From assembly GCF_001049735.1 (NCBI RefSeq), contig NZ_CVPC01000013.1, positions 62,001 to 126,000 of the forward strand: 64,000 nucleotides of DNA, in the 5' to 3' direction. Below, piece after piece: positions 42,303 to 51,116 of this stretch. The notes beneath the pieces are model-generated. The model made no database searches. It had not been told where the DNA came from and saw nothing but the letters and a program-made list of their open reading frames with translations. The DNA comes from Nereida ignava (GTDB lineage: Bacteria > Pseudomonadota > Alphaproteobacteria > Rhodobacterales > Rhodobacteraceae). How positions within the stretch are numbered: the stretch's first letter is position 1; every line of letters starts with the position of its first letter. The position numbers and the translations under genes were made by a program.

Positions 42303-43685
42303 TTAGATACGATCCTTGATGATGGTCTTGATGTCAGAGACGCCGCCAGTCACGCGGGTGATACGCTCGTCGCGCTCAAATAGATCCGCCATACGCGCGG
42401 GCAACGCAGGAAACACACCGCTGGCCGCCTCGACTGCGTTTGGGAATTTCGCTGGATGTGCAGTGGCCAAAGTAATCATCGGCGTAGCACCCAAATGCCC
42501 TTCTGCGACATGCACACCAACAGCTGAATGTGGGCACAGCAATTCACCATGATCCGCATGATAGCGCGTAATGGCCGCCGCAGTTTCACCTTCGGACGCG
42601 CGGCCAGACGCAAATGTATCGCGCAGCGCCGAAATCGCCCCTTGGCTGACAGTAAACGCACCGCTTTGCTTTAACTCATCCATTTGTTGAGCAATCGCAG
42701 CGCCGTCGCTTCCATAGGCATAATAAAGCGCGCGTTCAAAGTTCGAGCTGACCTGAATATCCATGGACGGGCTGATCGAGGGCTTCACGCCTTCGGTGCT
42801 GTAAACGCCTGTCTCAAGAGTACGGTGCAGGATGTCGTTTTGGTTGGTTGCGATGGCCAGTTTGTCGATGGTTAGGCCCATCTGTTTGGCAATATAGCCG
42901 GCAAAAATGTCGCCAAAGTTACCAGTGGGCACTGTAAAGCTAACCTCACGGTGCGGCGCACCAAGGCTCACAGCACTGGAGAAGTAGTATACAACTTGCG
43001 CCAGCACACGCGCCCAGTTGATTGAGTTGACCCCAGCAAGGCGGACGTCATCGCGGAAATCAAAGTCGTTGAACATGTCCTTCACGGCCGCTTGGCACGT
43101 GTCGAAATCCCCATCGACCGCCAAGGCATGGACATTGGCCTCTGACGGCGTTGTCATCTGGCGGCGCTGCACATCAGACACACGGCCATGCGGGTACAAA
43201 ATAAACAGATCAACCGCTTCAAGCCCGCGGAAGGCCTCCATCGCAGCTGAACCCGTGTCACCAGATGTTGCACCCACAATCGTGACCCGCTCCCCATTAC
43301 GCTTGAGCGCGAATTCAAACATCTGACCGATCAGCTGCATGGCGAAATCTTTGAATGCCAAGGTTGGCCCGTGAAATAGCTCAAGCAAGAAATGGTTCGG
43401 CGCAACCTGCACCAAAGGCGCGCGCGCAGCATGACCGAAACCTGCATAAGCCTTTGCGATCAGGTCCGCGAATTTTTCGTCTGTGAACGTGTCACCGGTA
43501 AATGGACGCATGACACGGAAGGCGATTTCCTCATAACTCAGGCCCGCCATTGCCGCGATGTCAGCTTTTGAGAATGTCGGGATGGTCTCGGGAAGATACA
43601 ATCCGCCATCACGCGCAAGACCAGTAAGCATCGCCTGTTCGAACGTCAAAACAGGCGCATTGCCACGGGTTGAATGGTACTTCAT
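42303..43685 (-). CDS. thrC: Threonine synthase
   Basis: PLP enzyme converting O-phosphohomoserine to threonine. The 460-residue protein starts with the characteristic MKYHSTRGNAPVLTFEQAML. The PLP-binding Lys is in LFHGPTLAFKDFAMQLIGQM, and TIVGATSGDTGSAAMEAF and VPTGNFGDIFAGYIAKQMGL are present. The length matches the long (fungal/proteobacterial type) class. It follows SURF1 with a four-base overlap and precedes the M16 peptidase with no gap. Confidence 0.97.
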   Translation of the reverse strand: MKYHSTRGNAPVLTFEQAMLTGLARDGGLYLPETIPTFSKADIAAMAGLSYEEIAFRVMRPFTGDTFTDEKFADLIAKAYAGFGHAARAPLVQVAPNHFLLELFHGPTLAFKDFAMQLIGQMFEFALKRNGERVTIVGATSGDTGSAAMEAFRGLEAVDLFILYPHGRVSDVQRRQMTTPSEANVHALAVDGDFDTCQAAVKDMFNDFDFRDDVRLAGVNSINWARVLAQVVYYFSSAVSLGAPHREVSFTVPTGNFGDIFAGYIAKQMGLTIDKLAIATNQNDILHRTLETGVYSTEGVKPSISPSMDIQVSSNFERALYYAYGSDGAAIAQQMDELKQSGAFTVSQGAISALRDTFASGRASEGETAAAITRYHADHGELLCPHSAVGVHVAEGHLGATPMITLATAHPAKFPNAVEAASGVFPALPARMADLFERDERITRVTGGVSDIKTIIKDRI

Positions 43686-44371
43686 GTATCTCGCCTTTCG
43701 TCAGTCCTGCGCGTCATACGCCACACCACAAAGCCTGTCATCCCCAACCACACAATTGCCAGCGAAAACCACGTGATTGCGTAGCTAAGGTGATCATTGG
43801 GAATCGCATCACTTGAAACCGGCAGCGGCGAAACAGCTGGATCAGTTGGGGCTACTGCGCGCGCAATCACCAAAACAGGACGCGTGTTTAGCGCCTTGGC
43901 CATGGCATCAACGTCGCGTGCAAACCAGATGTTCTTGGCCAAATCCGGCTCGGGCGTATAGCCATCAACTTCTGATGGCCAATGCAGATTACCCTCAACC
44001 GCCACATCACCTGTCAAACGGGGCGCTTGGTCATCCAATAAAGACTGAAAACCACGGTCGATCATGATGCGACCTGCGGATGTCTCAAGCACAGCGATAT
44101 GGCGATACCCGGCGCCCACCTGCTTTTGGCTGACCAACACGCGCAAATGCTCACCAGTATAATTGCCGCTCACTTGGACAGGCGCGAAACGGTCACGCGC
44201 AGGATCGGGTGTTTGAGGCAACTCGGAAACAGGGCCCGCGATGCGCGCATCAATCTCGGCCAGCACGCCTTCTTTCCACGCAAGGCGGTTCATCTGCCAA
44301 TTGCCCAAACTCAAAAGGATCGCAATCCCTACAAAGCCCAAAACCAAAATCCCGATGATCTTGCCGCGCAT
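43682..44371 (-). CDS. SURF1-family cytochrome oxidase assembly protein
   Basis: Inner-membrane SURF1 homologue of about 229 residues, which helps place heme a into subunit I of aa3 oxidase. There is one TM helix at each end: KIIGILVLGFVGIAILLSLG near 4-23 and SYAITWFSLAIVWLGMTGFV near 197-216. LGNWQMNRLAWKEGVLAEID and the middle MIDRGFQ segment are typical. ATG 44371 is chosen over 44395 because GGGAG is well placed before it and the longer frame would run into the terminator hairpin. It lies between ctaE and thrC. Confidence 0.92.
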   Translation of the reverse strand: MRGKIIGILVLGFVGIAILLSLGNWQMNRLAWKEGVLAEIDARIAGPVSELPQTPDPARDRFAPVQVSGNYTGEHLRVLVSQKQVGAGYRHIAVLETSAGRIMIDRGFQSLLDDQAPRLTGDVAVEGNLHWPSEVDGYTPEPDLAKNIWFARDVDAMAKALNTRPVLVIARAVAPTDPAVSPLPVSSDAIPNDHLSYAITWFSLAIVWLGMTGFVVWRMTRRTDERRDT

Positions 44372-44394
44372 GCTGTTCTCCCAAATCAAACGCA

Positions 44395-44422
44395 AAAGGC
44401 GCGAGGATAACCCCGCGCCTTT
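44395..44422 (-). terminator. Hairpin terminator after ctaE
   Basis: Perfect 9-bp inverted repeat AAAGGCGCG (44395-44403) and CGCGCCTTT (44414-44422) with a 10-nt loop. On the minus strand the stem ends in TTTT. It lies between ctaE and the SURF1 gene, so it should reduce transcription of SURF1, thrC and the M16 peptidase relative to the oxidase genes. Confidence 0.7.
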
Positions 44423-44448
44423 GTATCAATATCGCAAATCGCGAGGGG

Positions 44449-45249
44449 TTAGGCGCCCCAAACGTAGACGGCTGCAAACAGGAACAACCATACCACGTCT
44501 ACAAAGTGCCAATACCAAGCAGCAGCTTCAAAACCCACGTGCTTTTCTTGTGTGAAGTGACCGCGTTGCAGGCGGATCAAACACACCAGCAAGAAGATCG
44601 TACCGACAACAACGTGGAAACCATGAAAGCCAGTCGCCATGAAGAAGTTCGCGCCATAGATGTTACCCGCAAAGCCAAAAGACGCGTGGGTGTACTCATA
44701 CACTTGGAAAGCAGTGAAGATCAGGCCGAGCACTACCGCAAGGATCAGACCGTTTTTCATGTCTTTACGGTTGTTTTCGTGCACAAGAGCGTGGTGCGCC
44801 CAAGTTGCCGCCGCACCTGAACACAGCAGGATCAGCGTGTTGATAAGCGGCAAGTGCCACGGGTCGAATGTCTCAATCCCTGCGGGTGGCCAAACACCAT
44901 CAACCGCAGGGGACATTGGGCCCATGGGGTACATCGCGTGTTTGAAGAAAGACCAGAACCACGCCGCGAAGAACATAACTTCGGACATGATAAAGAAGAT
45001 AAAACCATAGCGCAGGCCAATAATAACGACCGGAGTGTGATCACCCGCTTGGCTTTCCGCAACAGTGTCTGCCCACCAAGCAAACATGGTGTAGAGCACG
45101 CCGACGAGGCCGATTAGAAAGAGCCAAGGACCGCTTTCGTGCATCCACAAAACAGCACCAAAAAGCATGATGAAGCCAGTGACCGAGCCGATGAAGGGCC
45201 ACACACTGGGAGGCAAAACGTGATAATCGTGGTTTTTGACATGGGCCAT
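44449..45249 (-). CDS. ctaE: Cytochrome c oxidase subunit III
   Basis: Membrane subunit III of aa3-type cytochrome c oxidase, 266 residues with seven TM helices. It starts [20 protein letters not shown] and has the conserved [19 protein letters not shown] near 94-112 and the C-terminal [38 protein letters not shown] is also typical. It follows ctaG by 21 bp. Subunit I (ctaD) is not in the window, as is normal in Paracoccus and Rhodobacter relatives, where it is encoded elsewhere. Confidence 0.97.
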   Translation of the reverse strand: MAHVKNHDYHVLPPSVWPFIGSVTGFIMLFGAVLWMHESGPWLFLIGLVGVLYTMFAWWADTVAESQAGDHTPVVIIGLRYGFIFFIMSEVMFFAAWFWSFFKHAMYPMGPMSPAVDGVWPPAGIETFDPWHLPLINTLILLCSGAAATWAHHALVHENNRKDMKNGLILAVVLGLIFTAFQVYEYTHASFGFAGNIYGANFFMATGFHGFHVVVGTIFLLVCLIRLQRGHFTQEKHVGFEAAAWYWHFVDVVWLFLFAAVYVWGA

Positions 45250-45270
45250 TTTGTGTCTCTTTTCCGTGTC

Positions 45271-45882
45271 TTATTGTAGTTGTGATGTCAGGGGTGTTTC
45301 GGGTGTTGGTTCAATCAAAGCGGCCTGCTGATCATCAGCGTCCATGCCTGTTTGATCGTCCATCATATGGAATGTGTAGGACAACGTAATCGTGTGCACA
45401 TATTTGCCTTCGCGATCATTCACGATGTCAGGATCAACGTAAAAGTTGACCGGCATCGACATACGTTCGCCGGGCTGCAAAATCTGCTCCTCAAAACAAA
45501 AGCAGTGAATTTTGCTGAAATAGGCACCAGCAGCATACGGCGCCACGTTGTAGCTTGCCGTGCCGCGGATTGGTTTATCGGTCGGATTGTAAGCCTCGTA
45601 GAAGGCCATGCCGTCTTGACCGATTTTCAGCTCCATCTGGCGCTGCTCCGGTTTAAACTCCCACGGCATATCCCGTGCTGTTGATGCGTCAAACCGCACC
45701 TTGATCGTCTGATCTAACACGCCTTCGGTGTTGCCCGTGCTGGCGTTTGTGGTGCCACCGTAGCCGGTCACACGGCAGAACAAATCATAGAGCGGCACAG
45801 AGGCCCACGCCAAAGCGCCCATAATCACGACAACGCCGACCAGCTTCTTTGCCGTGTTCAACTTTGAAGTCATTTCGGTCAC
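45271..45882 (-). CDS. ctaG: Cytochrome c oxidase assembly protein CtaG/Cox11
   Basis: Copper chaperone that inserts CuB into subunit I, 203 residues. It has a single N-terminal TM helix (AKKLVGVVVIMGALAWASVP) and a periplasmic immunoglobulin-like domain. The copper-binding motif is KIHCFCFEEQILQPGERMSM near 123-142. The start is a GTG overlapping the previous gene; an ATG three codons later is an alternative. It lies between the small membrane protein and ctaE. Confidence 0.96.
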   Translation of the reverse strand: MTEMTSKLNTAKKLVGVVVIMGALAWASVPLYDLFCRVTGYGGTTNASTGNTEGVLDQTIKVRFDASTARDMPWEFKPEQRQMELKIGQDGMAFYEAYNPTDKPIRGTASYNVAPYAAGAYFSKIHCFCFEEQILQPGERMSMPVNFYVDPDIVNDREGKYVHTITLSYTFHMMDDQTGMDADDQQAALIEPTPETPLTSQLQ

Positions 45883-46073
45883 TTAGCATCTCCCTCGGTT
45901 GTGACAGACAGACGAACAGCATGGTCAAACCCCTCAAGGCTGCTGCCTCCAGTGATTTTTACATAAGTCAGGCCAAAAACAATCGCGATCAGCCCCACCA
46001 AAACCAGTGCTACAGCACCATTGCGGCCCGAGCGGCGCGTGTGAAGTTCGTGTTCTTGACGGAAATACCCCAT
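45879..46073 (-). CDS. Small membrane protein of the aa3 oxidase operon
   Basis: A 64-residue protein with one TM helix (NGAVALVLVGLIAIVFGLTY, about 18-37), a basic cytoplasmic start (MGYFRQEHELHTRRSGR) and a short acidic periplasmic end. It overlaps ctaB by one base and ctaG by four, so it is translated as part of the operon and is very likely real. Small proteins at this position (CoxF-like) are common in alphaproteobacterial cta operons and are thought to aid oxidase assembly; the role here is inferred. Confidence 0.85.
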   Translation of the reverse strand: MGYFRQEHELHTRRSGRNGAVALVLVGLIAIVFGLTYVKITGGSSLEGFDHAVRLSVTTEGDAK

Positions 46074-47017
46074 TACCAGCCTCCCAAACCGTATGGTGCC
46101 AGCATCACTTCCAGCAACAGCGCGCCAAAGTGGGCAAAAAGGTAATAAAGCGAGACTTTAAAGACTGATTTCTCAACTTTGTATTTGTCTGCTTCGGCCT
46201 GCGCCTCATCGCGGCGCCAGATGTCATAGGCACCCTTGAGGAACCATATATTAAAGAACAGCGCCACAGCCAAATAAACTGGCCCGCCAATGCTGGTGAA
46301 CGCAGTTCCTACAGCAACGGGGAACAGCAGCAGGGTGTAAAAAAGAACATGGATGCGGGTGGATTTGCGCCCGTGGGTCACGGTCAGCATTGGTACACGC
46401 GCATCGTCGTAATCAGTCTTCATGAACAGTGCCAGCGCCCAGAAATGTGGCGGTGTCCACATGAAGATGATCGCGAACATCAGTACCGCTTCAAGACTTA
46501 CCGAACCCGTCGCAACCACCCAGCCAATCATCGGAGGAAACGCGCCAGCTGCGCCGCCAATCACGATGTTTTGCGGCGTCGCGCGTTTGAGCCACATTGA
46601 ATATATGACCGCATAGAAGAAAATAGTGAAAGCCAGCAAACCAGCCGCCACGGCGTTTGTCGCCAACCACAGCAAGACGACCGAAAAGCCCGAAAGCGCC
46701 AGACCCACGGCCAGAGCTTCGCCCGGCGTTACTTTGCCAGCCGGAATAGGGCGGCGGGCGGTGCGTTTCATGACACTATCGATATCCGCGTCCCACCACA
46801 TGTTCAGCGAGCCGGATGCACCCGCACCAATTGCGATAAACAAAATGGCACAAAAGCCAATGAAGGGGTGCACGCTTACAGGCGCGACCAACAAACCAAC
46901 GAGTGCCGTGAAAACAACGAGCGACATCACCCGCGGCTTCATCAGCGCGAAGTAGTCGCGGAACTCTGCCTCACCCGGAACGGGCTTTGCAGCTGTTTGC
47001 AGACTAGCGTCGGTCAT
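46073..47017 (-). CDS. ctaB: Protoheme IX farnesyltransferase (heme O synthase)
   Basis: UbiA-family prenyltransferase that makes heme O, the precursor of heme a. The 314-residue protein has about nine TM helices and the Asp-rich motifs GSLNMWWDADIDSVMKRTAR near 89-108 (N-x-x-x-D-x-x-x-D) and the second-loop KTDYDDARVPMLTVTHGRKS near 200-219. The N-terminus DYFALMKPRVMSLVVFTALV is typical of CtaB. It lies 75 bp after ctaC, with a strong hairpin in between. Confidence 0.97.
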   Translation of the reverse strand: MTDASLQTAAKPVPGEAEFRDYFALMKPRVMSLVVFTALVGLLVAPVSVHPFIGFCAILFIAIGAGASGSLNMWWDADIDSVMKRTARRPIPAGKVTPGEALAVGLALSGFSVVLLWLATNAVAAGLLAFTIFFYAVIYSMWLKRATPQNIVIGGAAGAFPPMIGWVVATGSVSLEAVLMFAIIFMWTPPHFWALALFMKTDYDDARVPMLTVTHGRKSTRIHVLFYTLLLFPVAVGTAFTSIGGPVYLAVALFFNIWFLKGAYDIWRRDEAQAEADKYKVEKSVFKVSLYYLFAHFGALLLEVMLAPYGLGGW

Positions 47018-47037
47018 TAGGTGGTCCCTTCGTTAAA

Positions 47038-47060
47038 GGGTCGAACCAACCGTTCGACCC
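47038..47060. promoter_or_regulatory. Hairpin in the ctaC-ctaB gap
   Basis: Perfect 9-bp inverted repeat GGGTCGAAC (47038-47046) and GTTCGACCC (47052-47060) with a 5-nt loop. It has no T-run on the minus strand, so it looks like an mRNA-stabilising or processing hairpin protecting ctaC mRNA rather than a terminator. Confidence 0.5.
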
Positions 47061-47092
47061 TAACCGCCCCCCTACGAAAGGAGGGCAGAGAG

Positions 47093-48013
47093 TTACTTAG
47101 AAGCGATCTGGTAGTTACCAGTGGTGACAGGTGCGATGCCGGCATACTCTTCTTTCGCAGACACAAGCCACGCCTCGTATTCTGCTTCTGAAACCACTTT
47201 TACAGTGATCGGCATGTAAGCGTGGTCTTTACCACACAGCTCTGAACATTGGCCAAAGTAGATACCTTCTTTTTCTGCCTTGAACCACAGTTGCGCGAGA
47301 CGGCCCGGAACCGCATCTTGCTTCACGCCAAATGCGGGGATCGTCCATGAGTGGATCACATCCGCACCCGTCACGGTCATCACGACGGTTTTGTTCACAG
47401 GCACAACAACTTGCGTGTCAGTGGCCAACAACCATTCGCTGCGTGTGTAGCCGTACTCAGCAAGCATTTCTTCCATCGCTGCATCAAGGATGTAGGGTTG
47501 CACGCCGTTGGCTTCGCCTGCATCGGTCACGGTGGCGGGCTGGCCGATCATGTAGCTGTCGAATGCAAAACCTTCATCCACATACTCATAGCCCCAGAAC
47601 CACTGGTAGCCTGTCACTTTGATGTTAATATCTGCCTCTGGAATAACTTGTTGCTTGAACAAGACAGGCAGGGAGAACGCGCCGATGAAGACCAAAACGA
47701 TGATTGGCACAACGGTCCACGCAACTTCCAAAGGTGAATTATGTGTGAATGTCGCAGGCTCGGGGTTGCGGCGGCGGTTGTAGCGCACAGCGACTGCTAC
47801 CAGCAAACCAGTTACGAAAAGCACAATAACCGCGATGATCACGTTGATCATACCGTCCAACCACTGAAGGTCCCGCGCAAGTTCTGTTGCTGCGAATTGA
47901 AAGCCTGTGCCGCCCTCAACCGGTGCGCCGCGCACCACTTCTGAGTCCTGGGCCAATGCTGGCCCTGCCACGAACGCGGCAAAAGAGGCCGCCATGAAGG
48001 TCGAAAAACGCAT
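47093..48013 (-). CDS. ctaC: Cytochrome c oxidase subunit II
   Basis: Subunit II of aa3 oxidase, about 306 residues, which receives electrons from cytochrome c at its CuA centre. The start ATG 48013 gives a clean signal peptide (MRFSTFMAASFAAFVAGPAL then A-Q); the frame extends to 48067 without support. Two TM helices follow (about 45-65 and 90-110). The CuA motif is YFGQCSELCGKDHAYMPITV, with the upstream His in DVIHSWTIPAFGVKQDA and the aromatic GYQWFWGYEY region. It is the first gene of the leftward cta operon; a candidate FnrL box lies about 160 bp upstream. Confidence 0.97.
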   Translation of the reverse strand: MRFSTFMAASFAAFVAGPALAQDSEVVRGAPVEGGTGFQFAATELARDLQWLDGMINVIIAVIVLFVTGLLVAVAVRYNRRRNPEPATFTHNSPLEVAWTVVPIIVLVFIGAFSLPVLFKQQVIPEADINIKVTGYQWFWGYEYVDEGFAFDSYMIGQPATVTDAGEANGVQPYILDAAMEEMLAEYGYTRSEWLLATDTQVVVPVNKTVVMTVTGADVIHSWTIPAFGVKQDAVPGRLAQLWFKAEKEGIYFGQCSELCGKDHAYMPITVKVVSEAEYEAWLVSAKEEYAGIAPVTTGNYQIASK

Positions 48014-48170
48014 TATATCTGCTTCCCGTTGTCTTAAGACGGTCTGTCCCGTCTGGTCCACTTCCACGCGTCAGCTACCGATCGCATGGAATCCAATTGT
48101 ATTCTGAACGCTTAAAACCATATCCTGAATATAATCTCAAGATTTCGCGTTGCGGCAAACGGACGCTTTT

Positions 48171-48184
48171 TTGACCCAGATCAA
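48171..48184. promoter_or_regulatory. Candidate FNR/FnrL box
   Basis: TTGACCCAGATCAA differs from the FNR consensus TTGAT-N4-ATCAA at one position, and TTGAC half-sites are common in Rhodobacter-type FnrL sites. It lies in the 194-bp gap between ctaC (leftward) and tldD (rightward). Oxygen control of aa3 oxidase genes by FnrL is known in Rhodobacter relatives, which makes ctaC the likely target. Confidence 0.5.
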
Positions 48185-48207
48185 ATATTTCACACGTAGG
48201 GATGCTT

Positions 48208-49629
48208 ATGACTGACGCGCTTTTTCGCCCTTTTGAAACAGCTTTAGACGCAAATGCAGCGCTTTCGCAGCTGCAAACCGCTACCGCAGGCGCCGATGAC
48301 GGCGAACTTTTTCTGGAACGCTCCTGCACTGAAGCCATCGTTTTTGATGACGGCCGCGTGAAAAACGCCTCCTATAATGGGTCAGAGGGATTCGGGCTGC
48401 GCGCGGTTCGCGGAGAAGTGGCAGGCTACGCACATAGTTCTGAAATCTCTGAGGCTGCCATAGCGCGCTGTGTTGAAACCGCCCGCTTGGCCGTTGGTGA
48501 AGGCGGTGGCGTATTGGCCGATGCACCCGCAGGGACCAACAAAAAGCTCTACACGGATGAAAACCCACTCGACGGGATCGCGTTTGCGGCAAAAGTAGAC
48601 ACGTTGGCCGAGATTGACGCCTTTGCCCGCGCTCTTGATCCCCGCATCGTACAAGTCAGCGCAACCCTATCGGCCTCGTTTCAAGAAGTCGAAATCATGC
48701 GCCCTGATGGGGCCATCACCCGTGATGCCCGCCCCATGGCACGGCTCAACATCTCGGTGATCGTAGAAGACCAAGGACGTCGCGAGAGCGGCGGTGTTGG
48801 CGGTGGCGGGCGCTATCTTATGGACGGGCTTATTGATCCGAACCACTGGCAACCCATGGTTCGTGAGGCGTTGCGCGTCGCCCTAGTCAACCTTGATGCG
48901 GTGCCCGCACCCGCTGGCATTATGGATGTGGTTCTGGGCAACGGCTGGCCCGGGATTTTGCTTCATGAGGCCGTGGGCCACGGACTTGAAGGGGACTTTA
49001 ACCGCAAAGGTGCCTCTGCTTTTGCGGGGCTCATGGGCCAACAAATCGCGGCGAAAGGCGTGACAGTTCTTGATGACGGCACCATCCCTGATCGTCGCGG
49101 CTCAATCACAGTTGATGATGAAGGCACGCCATCAGCCAAGAACGTCCTCATCGATGACGGTATTCTGGTCGGCTACATGCAAGACCGCCAAAACGCCCGT
49201 TTGGTGGGGGTTGAACCCACGGGCAACGGTCGCCGTCAATCGCATGCACACATCCCCATGCCGCGAATGACCAACACATATATGCTGGGCGGCGATACGG
49301 CCCCCGGGGATTTGGTGGCGGACCTTAAAGACGGCATCTATGCGGTGGGCTTTGGCGGCGGCCAAGTGGACATTACGAACGGCAAATTTGTTTTCTCATG
49401 TACCGAAGCCTACCGCGTGCGAAACGGCATTGTGGGCGAGGCTGTCAAAGGTGCGACCCTTATTGGCGACGGCGCAACGGCAATGAAACAAATTCGCGGC
49501 ATCGGTAATGACATGGCCCTTGATCCGGGCATGGGCTCTTGCGGCAAACAGGGACAATGGGTGCCCGTAGGTGTGGGACAGCCCAGCTTGATGATTGGCG
49601 GCCTGACAGTGGGCGGGTCGGCCACATAA
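48208..49629 (+). CDS. tldD: Metalloprotease TldD
   Basis: Catalytic subunit of the TldD/TldE zinc protease, about 473 residues, which in E. coli processes microcin B17 and CcdA. The zinc motif H-E-x-x-x-H is in LLHEAVGHGLEGDFNRKG near residues 251-268. The C-terminal GGGQVDITNGKFVFSCTEAY block with the third (Cys) ligand and GIGNDMALDPGMGSCGKQGQ are present. ATG 48208 is chosen over 48202 because AGGG is better spaced. The partner tldE/pmbA is not in the window. Confidence 0.95.
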   Translation: MTDALFRPFETALDANAALSQLQTATAGADDGELFLERSCTEAIVFDDGRVKNASYNGSEGFGLRAVRGEVAGYAHSSEISEAAIARCVETARLAVGEGGGVLADAPAGTNKKLYTDENPLDGIAFAAKVDTLAEIDAFARALDPRIVQVSATLSASFQEVEIMRPDGAITRDARPMARLNISVIVEDQGRRESGGVGGGGRYLMDGLIDPNHWQPMVREALRVALVNLDAVPAPAGIMDVVLGNGWPGILLHEAVGHGLEGDFNRKGASAFAGLMGQQIAAKGVTVLDDGTIPDRRGSITVDDEGTPSAKNVLIDDGILVGYMQDRQNARLVGVEPTGNGRRQSHAHIPMPRMTNTYMLGGDTAPGDLVADLKDGIYAVGFGGGQVDITNGKFVFSCTEAYRVRNGIVGEAVKGATLIGDGATAMKQIRGIGNDMALDPGMGSCGKQGQWVPVGVGQPSLMIGGLTVGGSAT

Positions 49630-49732
49630 GTGGACATATTCGGCACAATGTGGTCTACACAACTTTAAGGCGAGTAATACTCCGTTAACCCGTTCGCGGT
49701 AGATGTGATTCTGTAAGCTGACGGAGCGACCG

Positions 49733-50956
49733 TTGAACGAAGACACCCCTTCTTCCACTCACCCCCTACTCCCACCCACCACGGAAGAACATCGCATCGC
49801 GTGGCTCCGTCTCTTACGCTCTCGTCGGGTTGGTATTGCCACGTTCTACCGGCTGATGGGCGAACATGGTGATGCTCAATCTGCGCTCGACGCGCTTCCT
49901 GATATTGCTGGTGCAGCCGGAGTGCGTGGATACGTTGCGTGCCCCAAACAAGTAGTGCTTGCCGAAATTGCTGCCGCTAAGCGCGCAGGGGCAACATTGC
50001 TTACCGTAGCAGACGCCGCCTACCCCGCGCACCTTAAAGCAATCGCCGATGCCCCACCGGTTCTTTGGGCATTGGGCAATTTAGACGCACTGCACCCCCC
50101 TTGCGTCGCCATGGTTGGATCGCGAAACGCATCTTCGCTTGGGGTACGTCTTGCCTCAAAAATTGCAGGCGAGTTGGTTGAAGCCGGCATCACAATTGTC
50201 TCAGGACTTGCGCGCGGGATTGATACTGCCGCCCACCAAAGTGCCCTTGATGCGGGCAGCCGCCACTCAGGTGGACAAACCATTGCCGTCCAAGCGGGCG
50301 GCGTTGACTATATATACCCAACCGAAAACGCGCAGCTTCATCACGATATTGCCATGCGCGGTCTGCGACTCTCTGAAATGCTAATGGGCCTTGGGCCAAC
50401 CGCACGCCATTTTCCACGCCGCAACCGTATTATCAGCGGCTTGGCGCAGGCTGTGATTGTGGTTGAGGCCGCCGCAAAGTCCGGCAGCTTGATCACCGCC
50501 CGCAACGCCGCCGATCAAGGCCGCGATGTGTTGGCCGTGCCCGGTCACCCCTTTGATGCACGCGCGTCCGGCTGCAACATTTTACTGCGTGATGGGGCTA
50601 CTTTAATTCGTAACGCCGCCGACGTGTTAGAAGTTCTTGGTGCGCAACAGACTGCGCCACAACCGCAAACTACAAGTACGCAAAATAGTCTCACGCTGAC
50701 AAACTCAGCCACGTCACACACGCGCGTCAGCACCGCATCAACGCCCAAACCAACGACGCAAGATTTGCATGCTCAAATCCTTTCACGGCTCGGGCCAACT
50801 CCTGCCGCACAAGATCAGATAACCCGCGCTGTCGCACACAACCAAGACCATCATGATCCAGCTCAGATCGGCGCAGCCCTGCTGGAGCTTGAGATCGAAG
50901 GTCATATCATCCGTCACCATGGGGGAATGATATCTACGCCTCCTGACCGGCTATAG
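49733..50956 (+). CDS. dprA: DNA-processing protein DprA
   Basis: Protein that loads RecA on incoming single-stranded DNA during natural transformation and recombination, 407 residues. After a helical N-terminal part comes the Rossmann-like domain with VAMVGSRNASSLGVRLASKI near 123-142, TIVSGLARGIDTAAHQSAL, FPRRNRIISGLAQAVIVVEA and GRDVLAVPGHPFDARASGCN. A Thr/Ser/Gln-rich linker (about 305-340) leads to a winged-helix domain. The start is a TTG at 49733 with GGAG upstream. It is upstream of topA on the same strand, a common order (dprA-topA). Confidence 0.93.
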   Translation: MNEDTPSSTHPLLPPTTEEHRIAWLRLLRSRRVGIATFYRLMGEHGDAQSALDALPDIAGAAGVRGYVACPKQVVLAEIAAAKRAGATLLTVADAAYPAHLKAIADAPPVLWALGNLDALHPPCVAMVGSRNASSLGVRLASKIAGELVEAGITIVSGLARGIDTAAHQSALDAGSRHSGGQTIAVQAGGVDYIYPTENAQLHHDIAMRGLRLSEMLMGLGPTARHFPRRNRIISGLAQAVIVVEAAAKSGSLITARNAADQGRDVLAVPGHPFDARASGCNILLRDGATLIRNAADVLEVLGAQQTAPQPQTTSTQNSLTLTNSATSHTRVSTASTPKPTTQDLHAQILSRLGPTPAAQDQITRAVAHNQDHHDPAQIGAALLELEIEGHIIRHHGGMISTPPDRL

Positions 50957-51116
50957 GTACCGCAAACCACGCGCCTGTTCATGTGATGTTAACGTTAGGT
51001 TACCCTTGTATGAATACGGTCAGACACCGCCCATGTACGAGTTGTGTTGACAAGCACCCCCTCACCACCACATCTACGTGCGAACTTAATTTCCCTTCCG
51101 AGTCGTTAGGACCATC

